Positions 11,132-22,279 of a stretch of 64,000 nt of DNA are shown in pieces. A model generated the notes under the pieces. That model did no database searches, was not told the DNA's origin, and saw only the letters and a list, made by a program, of their open reading frames with translations. The position numbers and the translations under genes are program-made. This DNA comes from Schizochytrium sp. TIO01. Taxonomy: Eukaryota; Sar; Bigyra; Thraustochytrida; Thraustochytriidae. Location of the stretch: positions 819,148-883,147 of the forward strand of contig SMSO01000014.1 in assembly GCA_004764695.1 (NCBI GenBank), in the 5' to 3' direction. Every line of letters starts with the position of its first letter. Position 1 is the first letter of the stretch.

Positions 11132-11666
11132 AATTCCCCAACATCCTTCATTATCCTTCTTCGTTCACATTCATTCGAGTCCTGCCGAATAACTGCACAC
11201 TCGACTTTCAAAACCTAAACATTCTCGTACTGCAACTTACTCATCATGATACACACTCTTAAAGGTATACAGACATCATCGCACATATAACAAAATAAAA
11301 AAAGAAAAGCTCTCTTTGTCAAACATATATCTGATACTCGGGGGGGAATTATTCACTATAGATCGTCAGTAGTCTACAGGCACAGCTGCTTTTAAAAATA
11401 AAATCGATCGAAGTGCTTTGAGGCCTTTGTTGGATAGAGAAATAGCCTACAGTCACACAATATATTTAACAAAAAAGAATCAAAAGAAAAAATGTAGACA
11501 TGGTTTGTTGGTATTACGGTTTCGCTCTATTTGTTAGCATTGTATTCATTTCAATCCTGTCTTCTTTGTGGCCGCCGCCATGGTCGTAAGGTGTAGTTGC
11601 AAATGTTACAAACCAAGAGCACCCACGTTTTATTATTAGTATTATGTGCAATCAGGTTGATGTCCT
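11132..11666. other. Convergent 3' intergenic gap
   Basis: AT-rich DNA between the H2B stop and the formin stop. It includes an 8-base G run near 11340. I see no obvious stem-loop of the kind used by replication-dependent animal histone mRNAs, so polyadenylation of the H2B mRNA is likely. Confidence 0.5.
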
Positions 11667-14645
11667 CTATGCGCTCTGAACTGAGTCGGGGTTGTTTTTG
11701 ACGGCCAGTGAAGCAGGACGCTGCTGCGAGTGTTTAAGCCTCTGCAGTCTCTGCTGAAACTCCGGCTTTTCATCTGCCTTTTCTTCCTCGGCTCGACTCT
11801 TGGTATTCTTCTTTCCTTTTGGTGGCTTGGGGCCACTAGACTTTTTCATATTCTCCTTCTCCTTTTGCTCCTCAATAGCTCTGTTCTGCGCATTCTCTTC
11901 ACGAGCGCGGACCAAGGATTTACAAAAGTGCATTGCCGTTGCAAGTAATTGTGATGAAGAACATTTAGCAGGAAGCTCACCATGCATCTCTAGAACCTCA
12001 TTCGCAAGATTTTCGAGGCGGGCCATGGAAGCCTTCATTTGTTCGGTTACAGGGCGACCCTGATCCTTCAAAAACGGGAACATGAGCTTGCAGAATGCGC
12101 GTGCACCTGGAGCTTGCGAAGGCTCACCCAAAGTGTCACCTGAGCAAGCCTTAAGTTCACGCTCTACAAGATCACAGCCCTTTGCAAGCTGGGCCAAGTC
12201 AGTTTTCAGGTCTTCGATCTTAACTGACGAAGCTTCTTCAACGCGGCTCAATTCGTCTGGAAGCTGAAACAAATGAGGGGCCTTCGAGTCACAAACATCG
12301 GCAAGCCAATGTACAAGTGAATATTTGGAGTTTCCATTTGCTTTAGATTGTGCAAGCTTTTGCAAGCCAGTGCTGATCTCGAATCCCCACGCACCTCCAG
12401 TGGACTTATTGCCTGTGTTGACATAGTTTCCTGCACTTAATGCGAGATGTAAAAGCTGTCTCCAGCCCTTAGAATCACGCAATTGCAAGATGGCCGTCTC
12501 GTACTTTGTAAGTGCTTCGAGCAAACTCTCGGACTGGCGCTCAAATGACATTTCGACAAAGACACATTGTAGACGCTGACGCAGGCGAGGAATCTTCGAC
12601 ATTTCATACACAAAGTGCTCGACCCGAGTTAAATCGTCCGTAAATAGACCAGGGCCAGACCACTCGCCTTCGGCCGCTTGCACAGCTTGGACTTCCTCCG
12701 GTGTAGGTACCATAGAAATCAGCTTGTGCACAACCTCCATGGTGAAAAAGTCTGAATCCAGCTTGAGGATGTTATCACGGAGCTCGCCGACAGGTTCTTT
12801 GAAGCGAGCAATGGCAATGCCCAAATTCTGTTGGCGTTTTGAATCCAAAAGAGGTGGGCGATCAGAAGTCTTGGCTGCGGCCTTTGCGGCGGTATTCTTA
12901 ATCTCTTTGGCCTGTACCTTTGAAAATTTATCCTCAAGGTCTGCAAAGTGCTGGTCAATAGGAAATGGAGGCTGATCTGAGAGCTTGGGCCACATGGACT
13001 TCTCGACACGAGCAGCAGGGAGTACATTCCAAAAAATTCCACGTAAAGGCTTGCTATTACCACGGCGTACATCTGCACGCTTAGTGATTTCATACTTGCT
13101 CTTGGGCTTTTCAGGCTCCTTCGGCTTAGCTGCTGCAGAACCAGGCAATGGCGGGGGGGATGGCGCTCCAGGGAGTGGCGGTGGAGTTGGTGCAGGACCG
13201 GAGAAGAATGTGGATGGAAGTTCCACTCCATCGCGAGAGGCAGCCTGCATAATTGCACCATCAGGAAGTCCAGCTTTTTGCATTTTGCGATACTTAGCAA
13301 ATTTGGGATCTTCTTCGATTACAGGAGCAGCCGCTGCTGGTACAGGTCCGGTAAAGAAGTCACCCGGTAGTTCAATGCCGTCGCGAGAGGCAGCCTGCAT
13401 AATGGCACCTTCGGGAAGTCCAGCCTTTTGCATCTTGCGGTACTTGGCAAATTTCGGGTCTTCTTGGATTACAGGAGCAGGCGCTGCTGCTGGCACAGGA
13501 CCAGTAAAGAAGTCACTGGGCAGCTCGATGCCGTCGCGAGAGGCAGCCTGCATGATGGCGCCTTCGGGAAGTCCAGCCTTTTGCATTTTGCGATATTTAG
13601 CGAACTTAGGGTCTTCTTGAACGATAGGAGCAGCAGCCGGAGCCGGAGCAGGACCCGTAAAGAAGTCTGCTGGAAGGTCTACACCGTCACGAGAAGCAGC
13701 TTGCATAATTGCGCCCTCTGGAAGTCCTGCCTTCTGCATTTTGCGATACTTAGCGAACTTAGGGTCTTCTTGGACGACTGGGGCAGCTGCAGGAGCAGCA
13801 GCTGGTGGTGGTGCGGTAAAAAAGTCTGCAGCGAGATCTACACCATCACGAGCAGCAGCTTGCATAATAGCTCCTTCGGGCAAGCCAGCCTTTTGCATCT
13901 TACGATATTTAGCAAACTTTGGATCCTCCTGAACGGCAGGAGCAACGTAAGCACTCGTGGGAGCAACAGATGAAGCCCCTCCGCCTCCGTTTCGAAGACG
14001 GGTATTTTCAGCGCTAAGATCGTCAACCTGATGCTGTAACTCCGAAATGTGGGCTTCACTCTCACGTTTGAGCTCGTCAATCATTCTTTTCATTTCTTGA
14101 AGCTGAACAGGATCCACGGCACCATTACGCATTCGCTCGTTCTCTGCCTGCAGCTCAGAAATGAGTTTCTTTTGGTCAATCAGTTCCTTGATTTTCTCGC
14201 GACTCAAAGCATGCAAGTCTTGCTGAATATTCTCAGGCACAGTGACAGCTCTAGAACGAACCCCGCCGCCGCCGCCGCCACCACCGCCGCCGCGAGTGTT
14301 GGATTTTTCAACCATGTTGGAGACCATGGAGAATTTGGAATTCAAGTTGCTCGGCATTTTATTGTTGCTCGCCTTACGCTTAAACAAGCCACGCGGCATT
14401 TTGAGGTTCCAGAACTTGCCTTTGTCCTTTGATTTGACGTCGTTTACCCATTTGCCCATGAATTCACAGTCCTTGCAAATGGTAATGCGCCCACCATGGC
14501 CATTCTCTGTGGAGTTCTCCTTCTCCTCAACCTCACGAACACATTTGCTGCAGATTGAATTTCCGCACTTGGCACAGGAGAGCTTTTTCTCAAAAGCCAC
14601 GAACTCTGTGTTGCAGCACAAGCATGCATCCTCGGAGCCCTCCAT
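11667..14645 (-). CDS. FYVE-type zinc-finger formin with five WASHC3-like repeats
   Basis: Single-exon 992-residue formin, an actin filament nucleator and elongator. The ATG is at 14645. Residues 8-60 hold eight cysteines in four CxxC pairs (C8/C11, C24/C27, C32/C35, C57/C60), a FYVE/RING-related zinc finger; the basic RHHCR core of true PI3P-binding FYVE domains is missing. A poly-Gly run (~118-128) and a coiled coil (~135-235) follow. Then come five near-identical units carrying KFAKYRKMQKAGLPEG and ending with DFF or TFF, separated by Pro/Ala linkers (about 13200-13940). These resemble the core motif of WASH subunit WASHC3/CCDC53. A short FH1 (PTPPPLPGAPSPPPLPG) precedes an FH2 domain (~530-880) containing GNYVNTGNKSTGGAWGFEI. 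A Lys/Glu-rich tail ends the protein. A role in endosome- or membrane-linked actin assembly is inferred. Confidence 0.93.
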   Translation of the reverse strand: MEGSEDACLCCNTEFVAFEKKLSCAKCGNSICSKCVREVEEKENSTENGHGGRITICKDCEFMGKWVNDVKSKDKGKFWNLKMPRGLFKRKASNNKMPSNLNSKFSMVSNMVEKSNTRGGGGGGGGGGVRSRAVTVPENIQQDLHALSREKIKELIDQKKLISELQAENERMRNGAVDPVQLQEMKRMIDELKRESEAHISELQHQVDDLSAENTRLRNGGGGASSVAPTSAYVAPAVQEDPKFAKYRKMQKAGLPEGAIMQAAARDGVDLAADFFTAPPPAAAPAAAPVVQEDPKFAKYRKMQKAGLPEGAIMQAASRDGVDLPADFFTGPAPAPAAAPIVQEDPKFAKYRKMQKAGLPEGAIMQAASRDGIELPSDFFTGPVPAAAPAPVIQEDPKFAKYRKMQKAGLPEGAIMQAASRDGIELPGDFFTGPVPAAAAPVIEEDPKFAKYRKMQKAGLPDGAIMQAASRDGVELPSTFFSGPAPTPPPLPGAPSPPPLPGSAAAKPKEPEKPKSKYEITKRADVRRGNSKPLRGIFWNVLPAARVEKSMWPKLSDQPPFPIDQHFADLEDKFSKVQAKEIKNTAAKAAAKTSDRPPLLDSKRQQNLGIAIARFKEPVGELRDNILKLDSDFFTMEVVHKLISMVPTPEEVQAVQAAEGEWSGPGLFTDDLTRVEHFVYEMSKIPRLRQRLQCVFVEMSFERQSESLLEALTKYETAILQLRDSKGWRQLLHLALSAGNYVNTGNKSTGGAWGFEISTGLQKLAQSKANGNSKYSLVHWLADVCDSKAPHLFQLPDELSRVEEASSVKIEDLKTDLAQLAKGCDLVERELKACSGDTLGEPSQAPGARAFCKLMFPFLKDQGRPVTEQMKASMARLENLANEVLEMHGELPAKCSSSQLLATAMHFCKSLVRAREENAQNRAIEEQKEKENMKKSSGPKPPKGKKNTKSRAEEEKADEKPEFQQRLQRLKHSQQRPASLAVKNNPDSVQSA

Positions 14646-17600
14646 CGTCCCGCTCCACGTCGTCGCACGTCAACTAGCGTGCAAAGACGCTACACAAATA
14701 GGAGATACGCCGACGGCACACGAAGCCCGGCGATTGGAGATTTGCTCCCACTTGCGTCGGTGTTCGCTACTCTAGTTCTTTAAGTGTTATTAAAGTATAA
14801 GTCAGAGTCCTTCCGTAAGTCCCGAAGGTCTTTCTTCAGAGCTCGATTCGGGACACAGCCCAGAGCAAATTGAGAAAAGGACTACGCAAGGGCCCGCAGC
14901 CTTAGTCGTTTACACGCAGAAACTTGACCCGCGTGAGCCTAGGCAGTGGTTTCGGTTCGGTCTCGAGTGAACGAATACTGCCTCGAGCGATGCGCTCCAA
15001 AATCAAACTGAGCCCTGATTATACAACTTAGAATGATTCTTTTTGCTCCCTGTTAGGTGGCTGGTGTTTGCCAAGACTAGTTTTGTTGCTGCTAGCTGTT
15101 TGTGAATGTTGTTATGATGCTTTTCGTTTCCCTTGCTTCGTGCAGGCAGGCGAAGCTACGGAGACGTTGTGCCAACCTGGTGGACGCGTACTCCACCGTA
15201 AGGTATCGTATGATTTAAATATGTCGAGACAGACCCTCTGGCCTTACGCGCTTACTTGTCTACCTCGTTATCGCTCTAGAATACAGGCTCTACTTGGTCG
15301 GGACCCTCCCGGGTAGACAAATGCTTGAGGTAACTACTTTTAGAGACGAGATCGTCCCAAACTGATCAATACGACACCGACTCTGTAGAAGTTTATGCTG
15401 ATGGGAAGAGGTCTTGGATATGGAAGAGGAGAATTTGGGGAAAGGGCGGGTGATAATGATAACAATGATGAAGGGCTTACCAGACTTGCTAGCAGCAGCC
15501 CTATTCCTCCGCTCCAAGTGACTATTATTGTTGCTTCTTTCGATTACGACCGCAAATGTTTGGTTTGTCCCATATATTAATGCACATAAGAAAAGACAAA
15601 TTTAAGAAAGTGTGCAACGTAGTAATACCTTAGAACTAGTCCTGGATCAATATAGCATTTTTATGTTTTTTTTTCCGCTGTTGTGAGACATTGTACAAGT
15701 CCTCGCTATTTCACAGACATCCAGACATCCAGACAATAAACAAATAGCTTCTTAGTCTTCTCCGACGCTCAATAATGATGCCTCCCTTTTCATAAACTCG
15801 CTTCTATTAGAAAAAACAAAACACAAAGACATGTTTTGCACCAATTAGTCAACCCCAAAAGAACAATTGTCCAGCGAGCTCCTTCACTTAAGTTGTAATA
15901 TTGAGTCCGCCTCCGTGGGTTGATCCAGCCAGTGGCATGCTCATCCGTTCCCCTTCTACTGCACTTCGTACGATGCTTATGCATGACGAGAGAAGTAATG
16001 TAACATCCTTCTCTATCGCAGAGGACACGTATAGTTTATCTCCCCTCTGATTTTTAAAGTTTTGCCACTGAAGTTAAACGAATAAATGAATGAGTGAAAT
16101 GAAGGAATAGGCCAATTGAGATCGAGTATACCATGCAGCCGAATAATAGAGAGGATACACATGCATCATTCACGGATGTGTGTTCAAACCTGGTAGAGAA
16201 AAACTATTGCTGATTGAATAGAATCTCTTGACTGCACTTGATCAGATAGTTTCGTTTGTGAGTCTCGATGTATTTATCCGACCTCAGCCATGCGTTTGCA
16301 TCGTGAAACTAACTAAGCTTGCCTATTTCCATATCAGCTTGAAGAGTTGCATTTTTTCCCACTCGTCGTATCTCTTATCAAATGAACAAAGTCTCCACAG
16401 CTCCTGTAAGGCAGCATTCCAGGCAGTCAAACTTACGGAGGCTGGCAGGATGGTTATAATAGCGTGAAAAGAGAAATTGAGGCTCGGGGCCATCTTGCAT
16501 GTGATCAAAACCATGGAGACTCTTGCTGCAGGACAAGCATCCTCTGCAGCTTGCAAACATGGACGAAGTGTCTTTATTCGCTCGTGGTAATCTCACTGCT
16601 CGGCAAACCCCACTAGTACTTCGCCTCAGATGGAGGTCCGTTCGAGCATCTTGTAGTTCTTTAAAGTTCAAGAAATTGCACTTCAGAAGGCATAAACAGA
16701 TTGTTAAATTTTCTCTATCAGTTTAAGACTAATACCGTCTATTAGAAATCAGTATTCAAGTTAGTATTTTTGCGGAAAAAAGAAAAAAGTAATTAAAAAG
16801 TTGCTTCTTTTGTCTGGCTTGCAAATCCATCTTGTATACTCGTATACTCAAGTCCAAGAATCCAAGTTTGCAGACTCTTCCCCTTCACTGCTCTTGAGAG
16901 CTCTCTCTAGTACAAATCACCAACCGGCCGCCCGGGAGCCAGACAGATCCCTCGATTTTTACCTGGGACCAGAGTCCAAGCGCTGCAGCAAGACTTGAAG
17001 CAAGAAGCTGTTCTAAAGACTTGAATTGAAAAGAAGGAGAAAGAAGAGCACCAAAATAAAATGAAACAAAACAATAATATGAACACTAAAAAGCAATGCT
17101 AAATCAGCTGTATGCGGGATGTCAGCTTCAGGCCATGCTTCACTATTGCCTCTATACCAACCATGTATCATCATAGTAATGCTACATCCCTGCGTCACCT
17201 GCTCCGATCTCCCCCAATGCTGCGATATTTTCATGCCCTAATGAGCAATAGCAAACTCCTATTTTTATTTTTTATTTTTTATTTTTGCAGGCGCACCTTC
17301 AGGCGGTCAGATTTGCCTTTCAGAAGGAGTGTGGCGAGACCATCAGGGTTTTACAGCTGTTCCTAGCTACTAAATAGACTAATCATATACCTAAGATATA
17401 TTTAATCCCTGATAAGATGGTTTGTTATACAGTCAAAGTTCGCAACATGTCAGTATCATCAACAGCAGCTGCTTAATAGCATAAGTATTGTAAAAAAAGA
17501 AAAGAGAATACTGACGATCAAAGATCAATGACTTTAATCCAATCCAAGAGTAGCAATGCTCGAGAGCTGGCTCGGACATGCAGAGTGACTCTGAAGGCTG

Positions 17601-17916
17601 TATTAATTATTAGTATGTAGCTAGCGCATATCGGGGACCACAGAGGCGGGTGATACGTACGGCTCGTTTGTTTCTCGTGCTTTGCCGCCTTCCTGCAGGC
17701 GGCCAGTGACACGCGTGTCTCAACCTTTGCAATACTAGCCTTGTTTATTCTTGTTTTCTTTTGGTGACTGGCAACCAAATGAAGATAATTGACAGGTATG
17801 GTTTGATTAATTTTTTGGTACAGCCAACGCTTTTATGTAAAAAGCATCAGCAAAGTGCTCCAACACTGTGCAGCGAGTAAGTTTATCAATATACGAGCAA
17901 AGCTCCTCGGGTTCTA
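14646..17916. other. 3.3-kb intergenic region
   Basis: No gene is supported. Small open frames (for example 15068-15316 and 16378-16671) lack ATG starts or family features. The start of the interval holds the formin 5' flank and the end holds the AGC kinase 3' UTR. Confidence 0.5.
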
Positions 17917-20103
17917 CTACTGTAGCCAAGGAGGAACCCATTCTGCCGCAGAAGCACTAAGCTTCTTTGGAGCAGGAGGGGGGTTTGCCAAAGAGTTGGA
18001 ATCATCAACAGGGCTTTGTTTTGCCACGCGTTCACCGGCCTTAGCAGATGGGTTATCCTCTCGCGAAGATTCTTGAGGAGGCGTTGCCTTTGTTGTTGAA
18101 GGCAAGGGAAGGCCAGGAGGTGCACGAAGCACTTTCTGTACGGGTACTTTGGAGCTGTCCGTAGGGATCGCTCGGTCTACAGTCTCACTCCTGTTTTCTG
18201 AAGGAAGATGAGAAGAGGAAATCGTAGCATTAGATTGAGCCTGGCCTCCTTCCGAGTCTCCAGGGCCATCTTCGCTGCTGTTGCACTCAGCGTTTGAACC
18301 TTCCTTTACTAACATGTCCCGGTACGAAAACTGTTGCCCAATCATACTATGGGACGAAGTCCGGTCGGTATTTGCAGTTTGTTCTAGAGGTACGAACTCG
18401 CGTTTAAATGTAGCTGCAGCAGCAGCTGAGAGTACTGGCGAGCGTGTCATCGAGGCGGGAAACCCACCATTGTTTTCCTGCGATCCGCATTTATCCTCTT
18501 CATCATCCTTGTCGTCGTCATCATTATCATTCTTGAAGTAGTCATCGCCGTCACCTTGGGTTCCAGACACGCGAATTTTCTCCATGGCCTTTTCAATATA
18601 ATTGGGATGAGTAAATGAAAAGCCTTCAAAATCTCCAGCAGAGGCTTCGTCAAGGAATTTTTTGGCTTCCTCCGTATCCATTTCATCGTGAAGCGCTTGT
18701 GGGTGAAGGTTTGTGAAGTTCTCGCTAAAGTTTGAAGTGTCAAGAATGCCATCTTGAAGAGGTGGACGAAAAGGAGGATTCAATTGAAGCGCCAAAAGGG
18801 CATTCCAGTCAATCTCTTTGAAAAAATCATGCTCTTTAAGTTCCTGTACACCACCGACCTTGAACATTGTCGCTGGCGCAGCACCAAGTCGTTGTTCTAC
18901 ATTACGATTTAATAAACCTTTTAGAAGAGATGTGCAATCTCGGCTAAGCCAGCGGGGAAACTTAGGCTTGTTCCCAAGAATAAGGCGGTAGAGACGTTTG
19001 GTGTCCTTGGCGTAGAATGGTGTATCCCCAGTAAGCATCTCAAAAAGAATTGCACCGAGACTCCAATAATCTACAGCCTTGCCATATCCACTCCCTGCAA
19101 TCATTTCGGGTGCCATGTATAAATCCGTTCCGCACAAGGTGCGTGCCTCTGAACGATTTTCCGTAGCAAGGCCAAAATCAGTAATACGAATATGGCCGGA
19201 CGCATCAAGGAGGACATTTTCTGGTTTCAGGTCACGGTGGATAATGCCATTTTGGTGCAGATATTCGATGGCCAAAATCATCTCAGCAGCATAAAAACGA
19301 GCTTGGCCTTCCTCGAAGAGGCCTTCATCACGGATATGCGAGAACAGTTCACCGCCGCAGACATACTCCATGACGAGATACAGTTTGTTCGGTGTTTGAA
19401 AGGCACACATGAGTTTCACAACAAATGGGTGATTGGCCTTGCTCAAGATGTTGCGTTCCTCGCGCACATACGAGAGGTTGTTTTTCTCTAGGACCTGTCC
19501 TTTGGCCAGGACCTTCATGGCATAGATTTCATTTGATTTGCTGTGGCGTACCTGGAAAACCCTACCGTACGCACCCTGTCCAATTACCTTTAGCAGTTTA
19601 AAGTCTGTGGGCGATGCCTTAACCTCTAGACTATCAGCACTATCGTTTCTTGTGCGAGCCCACTCCCCCGAGTTTTGTCTGTGTAGCATTGTTTGTATCG
19701 ATGCCTGAAACTCTTCTGCAGCTTTGGCTGTTGCTTGCATGTTTGCGGTTGCAGGCGACGGTGCATTTGCAGTGTCGTCAAATGTGACGCTTCGCCCTCT
19801 CGTCGCTGTCGGAGTCGTCAGCATAATCGCTGGTGGCATCCCCAGGGTTTGCTCGGCTCCTAGCGACCTCGAGATCGCGAGGCGTTCCGCACTTGCTCGC
19901 CTCTCTCCCCAATTTGCCATGGATCTCAAGTTTCCTGTTGCATTGGTATCCGACTCAAGATTGCCACACTTTTCGTCATCAAAGTTGTCATCGCCATCTT
20001 CGTCATTGTCGTTCTCAAGGTCGTCCACCAAGTGGTTCGCGGTGTCGTCCAGGTCGTAGACATCTTCAAAGCCAAACTCGCCATCCTGGGCAGTGTGAGC
20101 CAT
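17917..20103 (-). CDS. AGC-family Ser/Thr protein kinase, S6K/Akt-like
   Basis: 728-residue kinase. The ATG at 20103 sits in a strong ACCATGG context; the frame upstream begins with GTG. An acidic N-terminal tail (~1-165) precedes the kinase domain (~168-435): glycine loop GQGAYGRV, catalytic Lys in YAMKVL, catalytic loop IIHRDLKPENVLL, DFG in ITDFGLA, and activation loop RTLCGTDLYMAPE. The Thr of RTLCGT is the expected PDK1 site. The AGC tail is complete: NPPFRPP, a turn-motif region around NFSENFTNLHP, and hydrophobic motif FEGFSF with Ser at the regulatory position. So two-site control (PDK1 plus a TORC-type kinase) is likely. No PH domain is present, favouring S6K-like over Akt. The ~230-residue C-terminal extension is Asp/Ser-rich and ends AEWVPPWLQ. 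Likely a growth or nutrient signalling kinase. Confidence 0.93.
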   Translation of the reverse strand: MAHTAQDGEFGFEDVYDLDDTANHLVDDLENDNDEDGDDNFDDEKCGNLESDTNATGNLRSMANWGERRASAERLAISRSLGAEQTLGMPPAIMLTTPTATRGRSVTFDDTANAPSPATANMQATAKAAEEFQASIQTMLHRQNSGEWARTRNDSADSLEVKASPTDFKLLKVIGQGAYGRVFQVRHSKSNEIYAMKVLAKGQVLEKNNLSYVREERNILSKANHPFVVKLMCAFQTPNKLYLVMEYVCGGELFSHIRDEGLFEEGQARFYAAEMILAIEYLHQNGIIHRDLKPENVLLDASGHIRITDFGLATENRSEARTLCGTDLYMAPEMIAGSGYGKAVDYWSLGAILFEMLTGDTPFYAKDTKRLYRLILGNKPKFPRWLSRDCTSLLKGLLNRNVEQRLGAAPATMFKVGGVQELKEHDFFKEIDWNALLALQLNPPFRPPLQDGILDTSNFSENFTNLHPQALHDEMDTEEAKKFLDEASAGDFEGFSFTHPNYIEKAMEKIRVSGTQGDGDDYFKNDNDDDDKDDEEDKCGSQENNGGFPASMTRSPVLSAAAAATFKREFVPLEQTANTDRTSSHSMIGQQFSYRDMLVKEGSNAECNSSEDGPGDSEGGQAQSNATISSSHLPSENRSETVDRAIPTDSSKVPVQKVLRAPPGLPLPSTTKATPPQESSREDNPSAKAGERVAKQSPVDDSNSLANPPPAPKKLSASAAEWVPPWLQ

Positions 20104-22279
20104 GGTTATCACCACACCTCAGTCAGCCACGCCGCGTCCAAGGCACCCGAAGATACCACGCCGCTCGCCGGGCGCGATTCGAGGTTTACTTTTGCCGCAC
20201 TTGAGTGCTCCACGGTTGGTCGCGGCGGCGTATTGTGTCCACTTGGCGCCACTTATTCTCTACTTGCAGCTTCCTATACTCCACTTTCGCAGATTTTTTA
20301 CCCTATTTATTCTACCCTATAACCTTCTATGACGAAAGCTGTTGTCTGATTGCCTATTCCTCCTCTACTCTCTCTTAACTTTTTGACTTTCGTACTTTTC
20401 TTTTGCTCAGTGAGAACTGCGGAAATCACAATGAATCTCAGCTAGCGATGCTTCGTGCCCAGGACCAGGTTTGAAGGCTAGCTTGCACGAACCAGACACC
20501 AGAGGCCTTCCCCGCCCAGCCCTCGCAGGTCAGGAGGGAAGGAAGGCGAGGCGGTTGATGCTCCGAGCAGCTGAGCGCTCGCAGGGACCTCGCGTTGGTT
20601 GTGGCTCTGTTCTCTTTTCTGCTGTCTCTTACTTTTTATGACGAAATGTTTTATTTTGTTGTGCTAGTATATGTACCCCTAACTAGATGCCTAGTTAATT
20701 ACTATTTATTTATGAACTTCATTCATAAATTAATTAATGCTTATAATGAATTATGTAGCAGTCTACTAATCTTCATTAAGAGCAGCAGTGCTTGCAGTTG
20801 ATGACGAGCGATGTAACTCAAGAGGTTCGTCGGCTGTCAATTTAGGCAGATTCTACCATCTCTGGCTGTGCTCGCGCATGTATCGCTCGTTCATGACATC
20901 GCTCGCGTATGCGCTGAGGTCGCCGTTGTGTGTTCCTCCGGGTCGTCTCTTGAATCATTTGGAGTCTTGTCCTGCTCCATTCCTTAGTTTCATTTTCTCA
21001 TTCCTTCTCTTTCATTTATTTAGTTTATTTAGTTTATGTTAATTTCAATCATAGTCCCTACATATTTTGTGAGCCTCTTCTGCTTACTTCCTTCTCCTTC
21101 ATATCTACAAAATTTACAACAACTCGGCATGAACAATCAACTGACAGGTAAGCAAGCATCCAGTTAACTCGTCGGCTCACGAGAAGAAGAGTCATTATGC
21201 TCGACCGGTGCTGTATCTATCGTATTATTTGACGCGACTTCTGGTCGTAGTTCAATTGTGCTGCCTGGAACTATGCCAAAGAATTACATACTAGGACATA
21301 GGTAGCTCTACTGAAGTAGTACGTAATTTTTTCTAAAGGTTCTCTTCTCTTCACTTTGTGTGTCTTTCACTCCTCTTTTCTGACCACTCTCCAGGGTTTT
21401 CCCAAAGTTATCTTCGTACTCTTTGAAGTTTTTAAAGTCTTTGAAGTCTTTTGAGGAGTTCTTTTCTAACGCTAAAGATATGTTGGAGAACAGTTTTAGT
21501 AGTTTGATTTCTTCCGCCTAAGATACTTTTAGATGCAGTCGCCTTAATGTTTGCCAAAATGGATAGCACGGTTAGCTAGAACCTATTTCGCATAGCCACT
21601 GAGTTGCGATGCACGATTACGGTTATGCAGCATCTGCTAAGTAGTGGAACGTGGTTTAGAGAAAGCAAATTAGCCAGACATTCATTTCCTAGCCAAGATT
21701 ATTTTCAGATTCTTCACTTCTTTTGTCCAACATTCATCTAAACCCTTGAGGAATATTACCCTCATCTTCGAGAATTCTACTTCCTCCCCAGCTCTTGCAA
21801 GGATATATCCTGGAAGATGCATTTGTAAGACTTGCACTTGTGCAAGAGGGCGAGGGTAGAGTTGCGTTAGGGCCAACACTGCCCCCCCCCCGACGTTGTG
21901 ACAAAAATTAGCATGCGAAAGAAAGAGCAAAGTGGTCACGTACAAAGACATTGTATGACATCATCTTATTGAATGAATAATAATAAATTAGTAGGATTTA
22001 TCGTGTATATTTGTTGATGCGAAATATCTGGAGGTACAATTGCGGAATGAAGAGAATGAAAAAACAAGACTCGTTCAAATTTGTTCTGGCCATGTCTTCT
22101 TCGAATGATTTATTGCGTTCCATATGAAGTGACCTCTCTCTTGTGCATTTAAACATTGTGTTGCAATCGCTGAATCTGTAGTTGCACTATCTTTGCAGAA
22201 AGTTAGGTTTAAAAGGTCAACGAGAAAGTGGACCTGACGATACCCAGATGCCGCCTCGAATCGATATCACACAGTTTTT
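20104..22279. other. 2.2-kb intergenic region
   Basis: It holds the AGC kinase 5' flank and the PI4K 3' UTR. An 89-codon ATG-initiated minus frame (21682-21951) is not recognisable and crosses a 10-base C run at 21882-21891. I do not call it a gene. No RNA gene was recognised. Confidence 0.5.
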
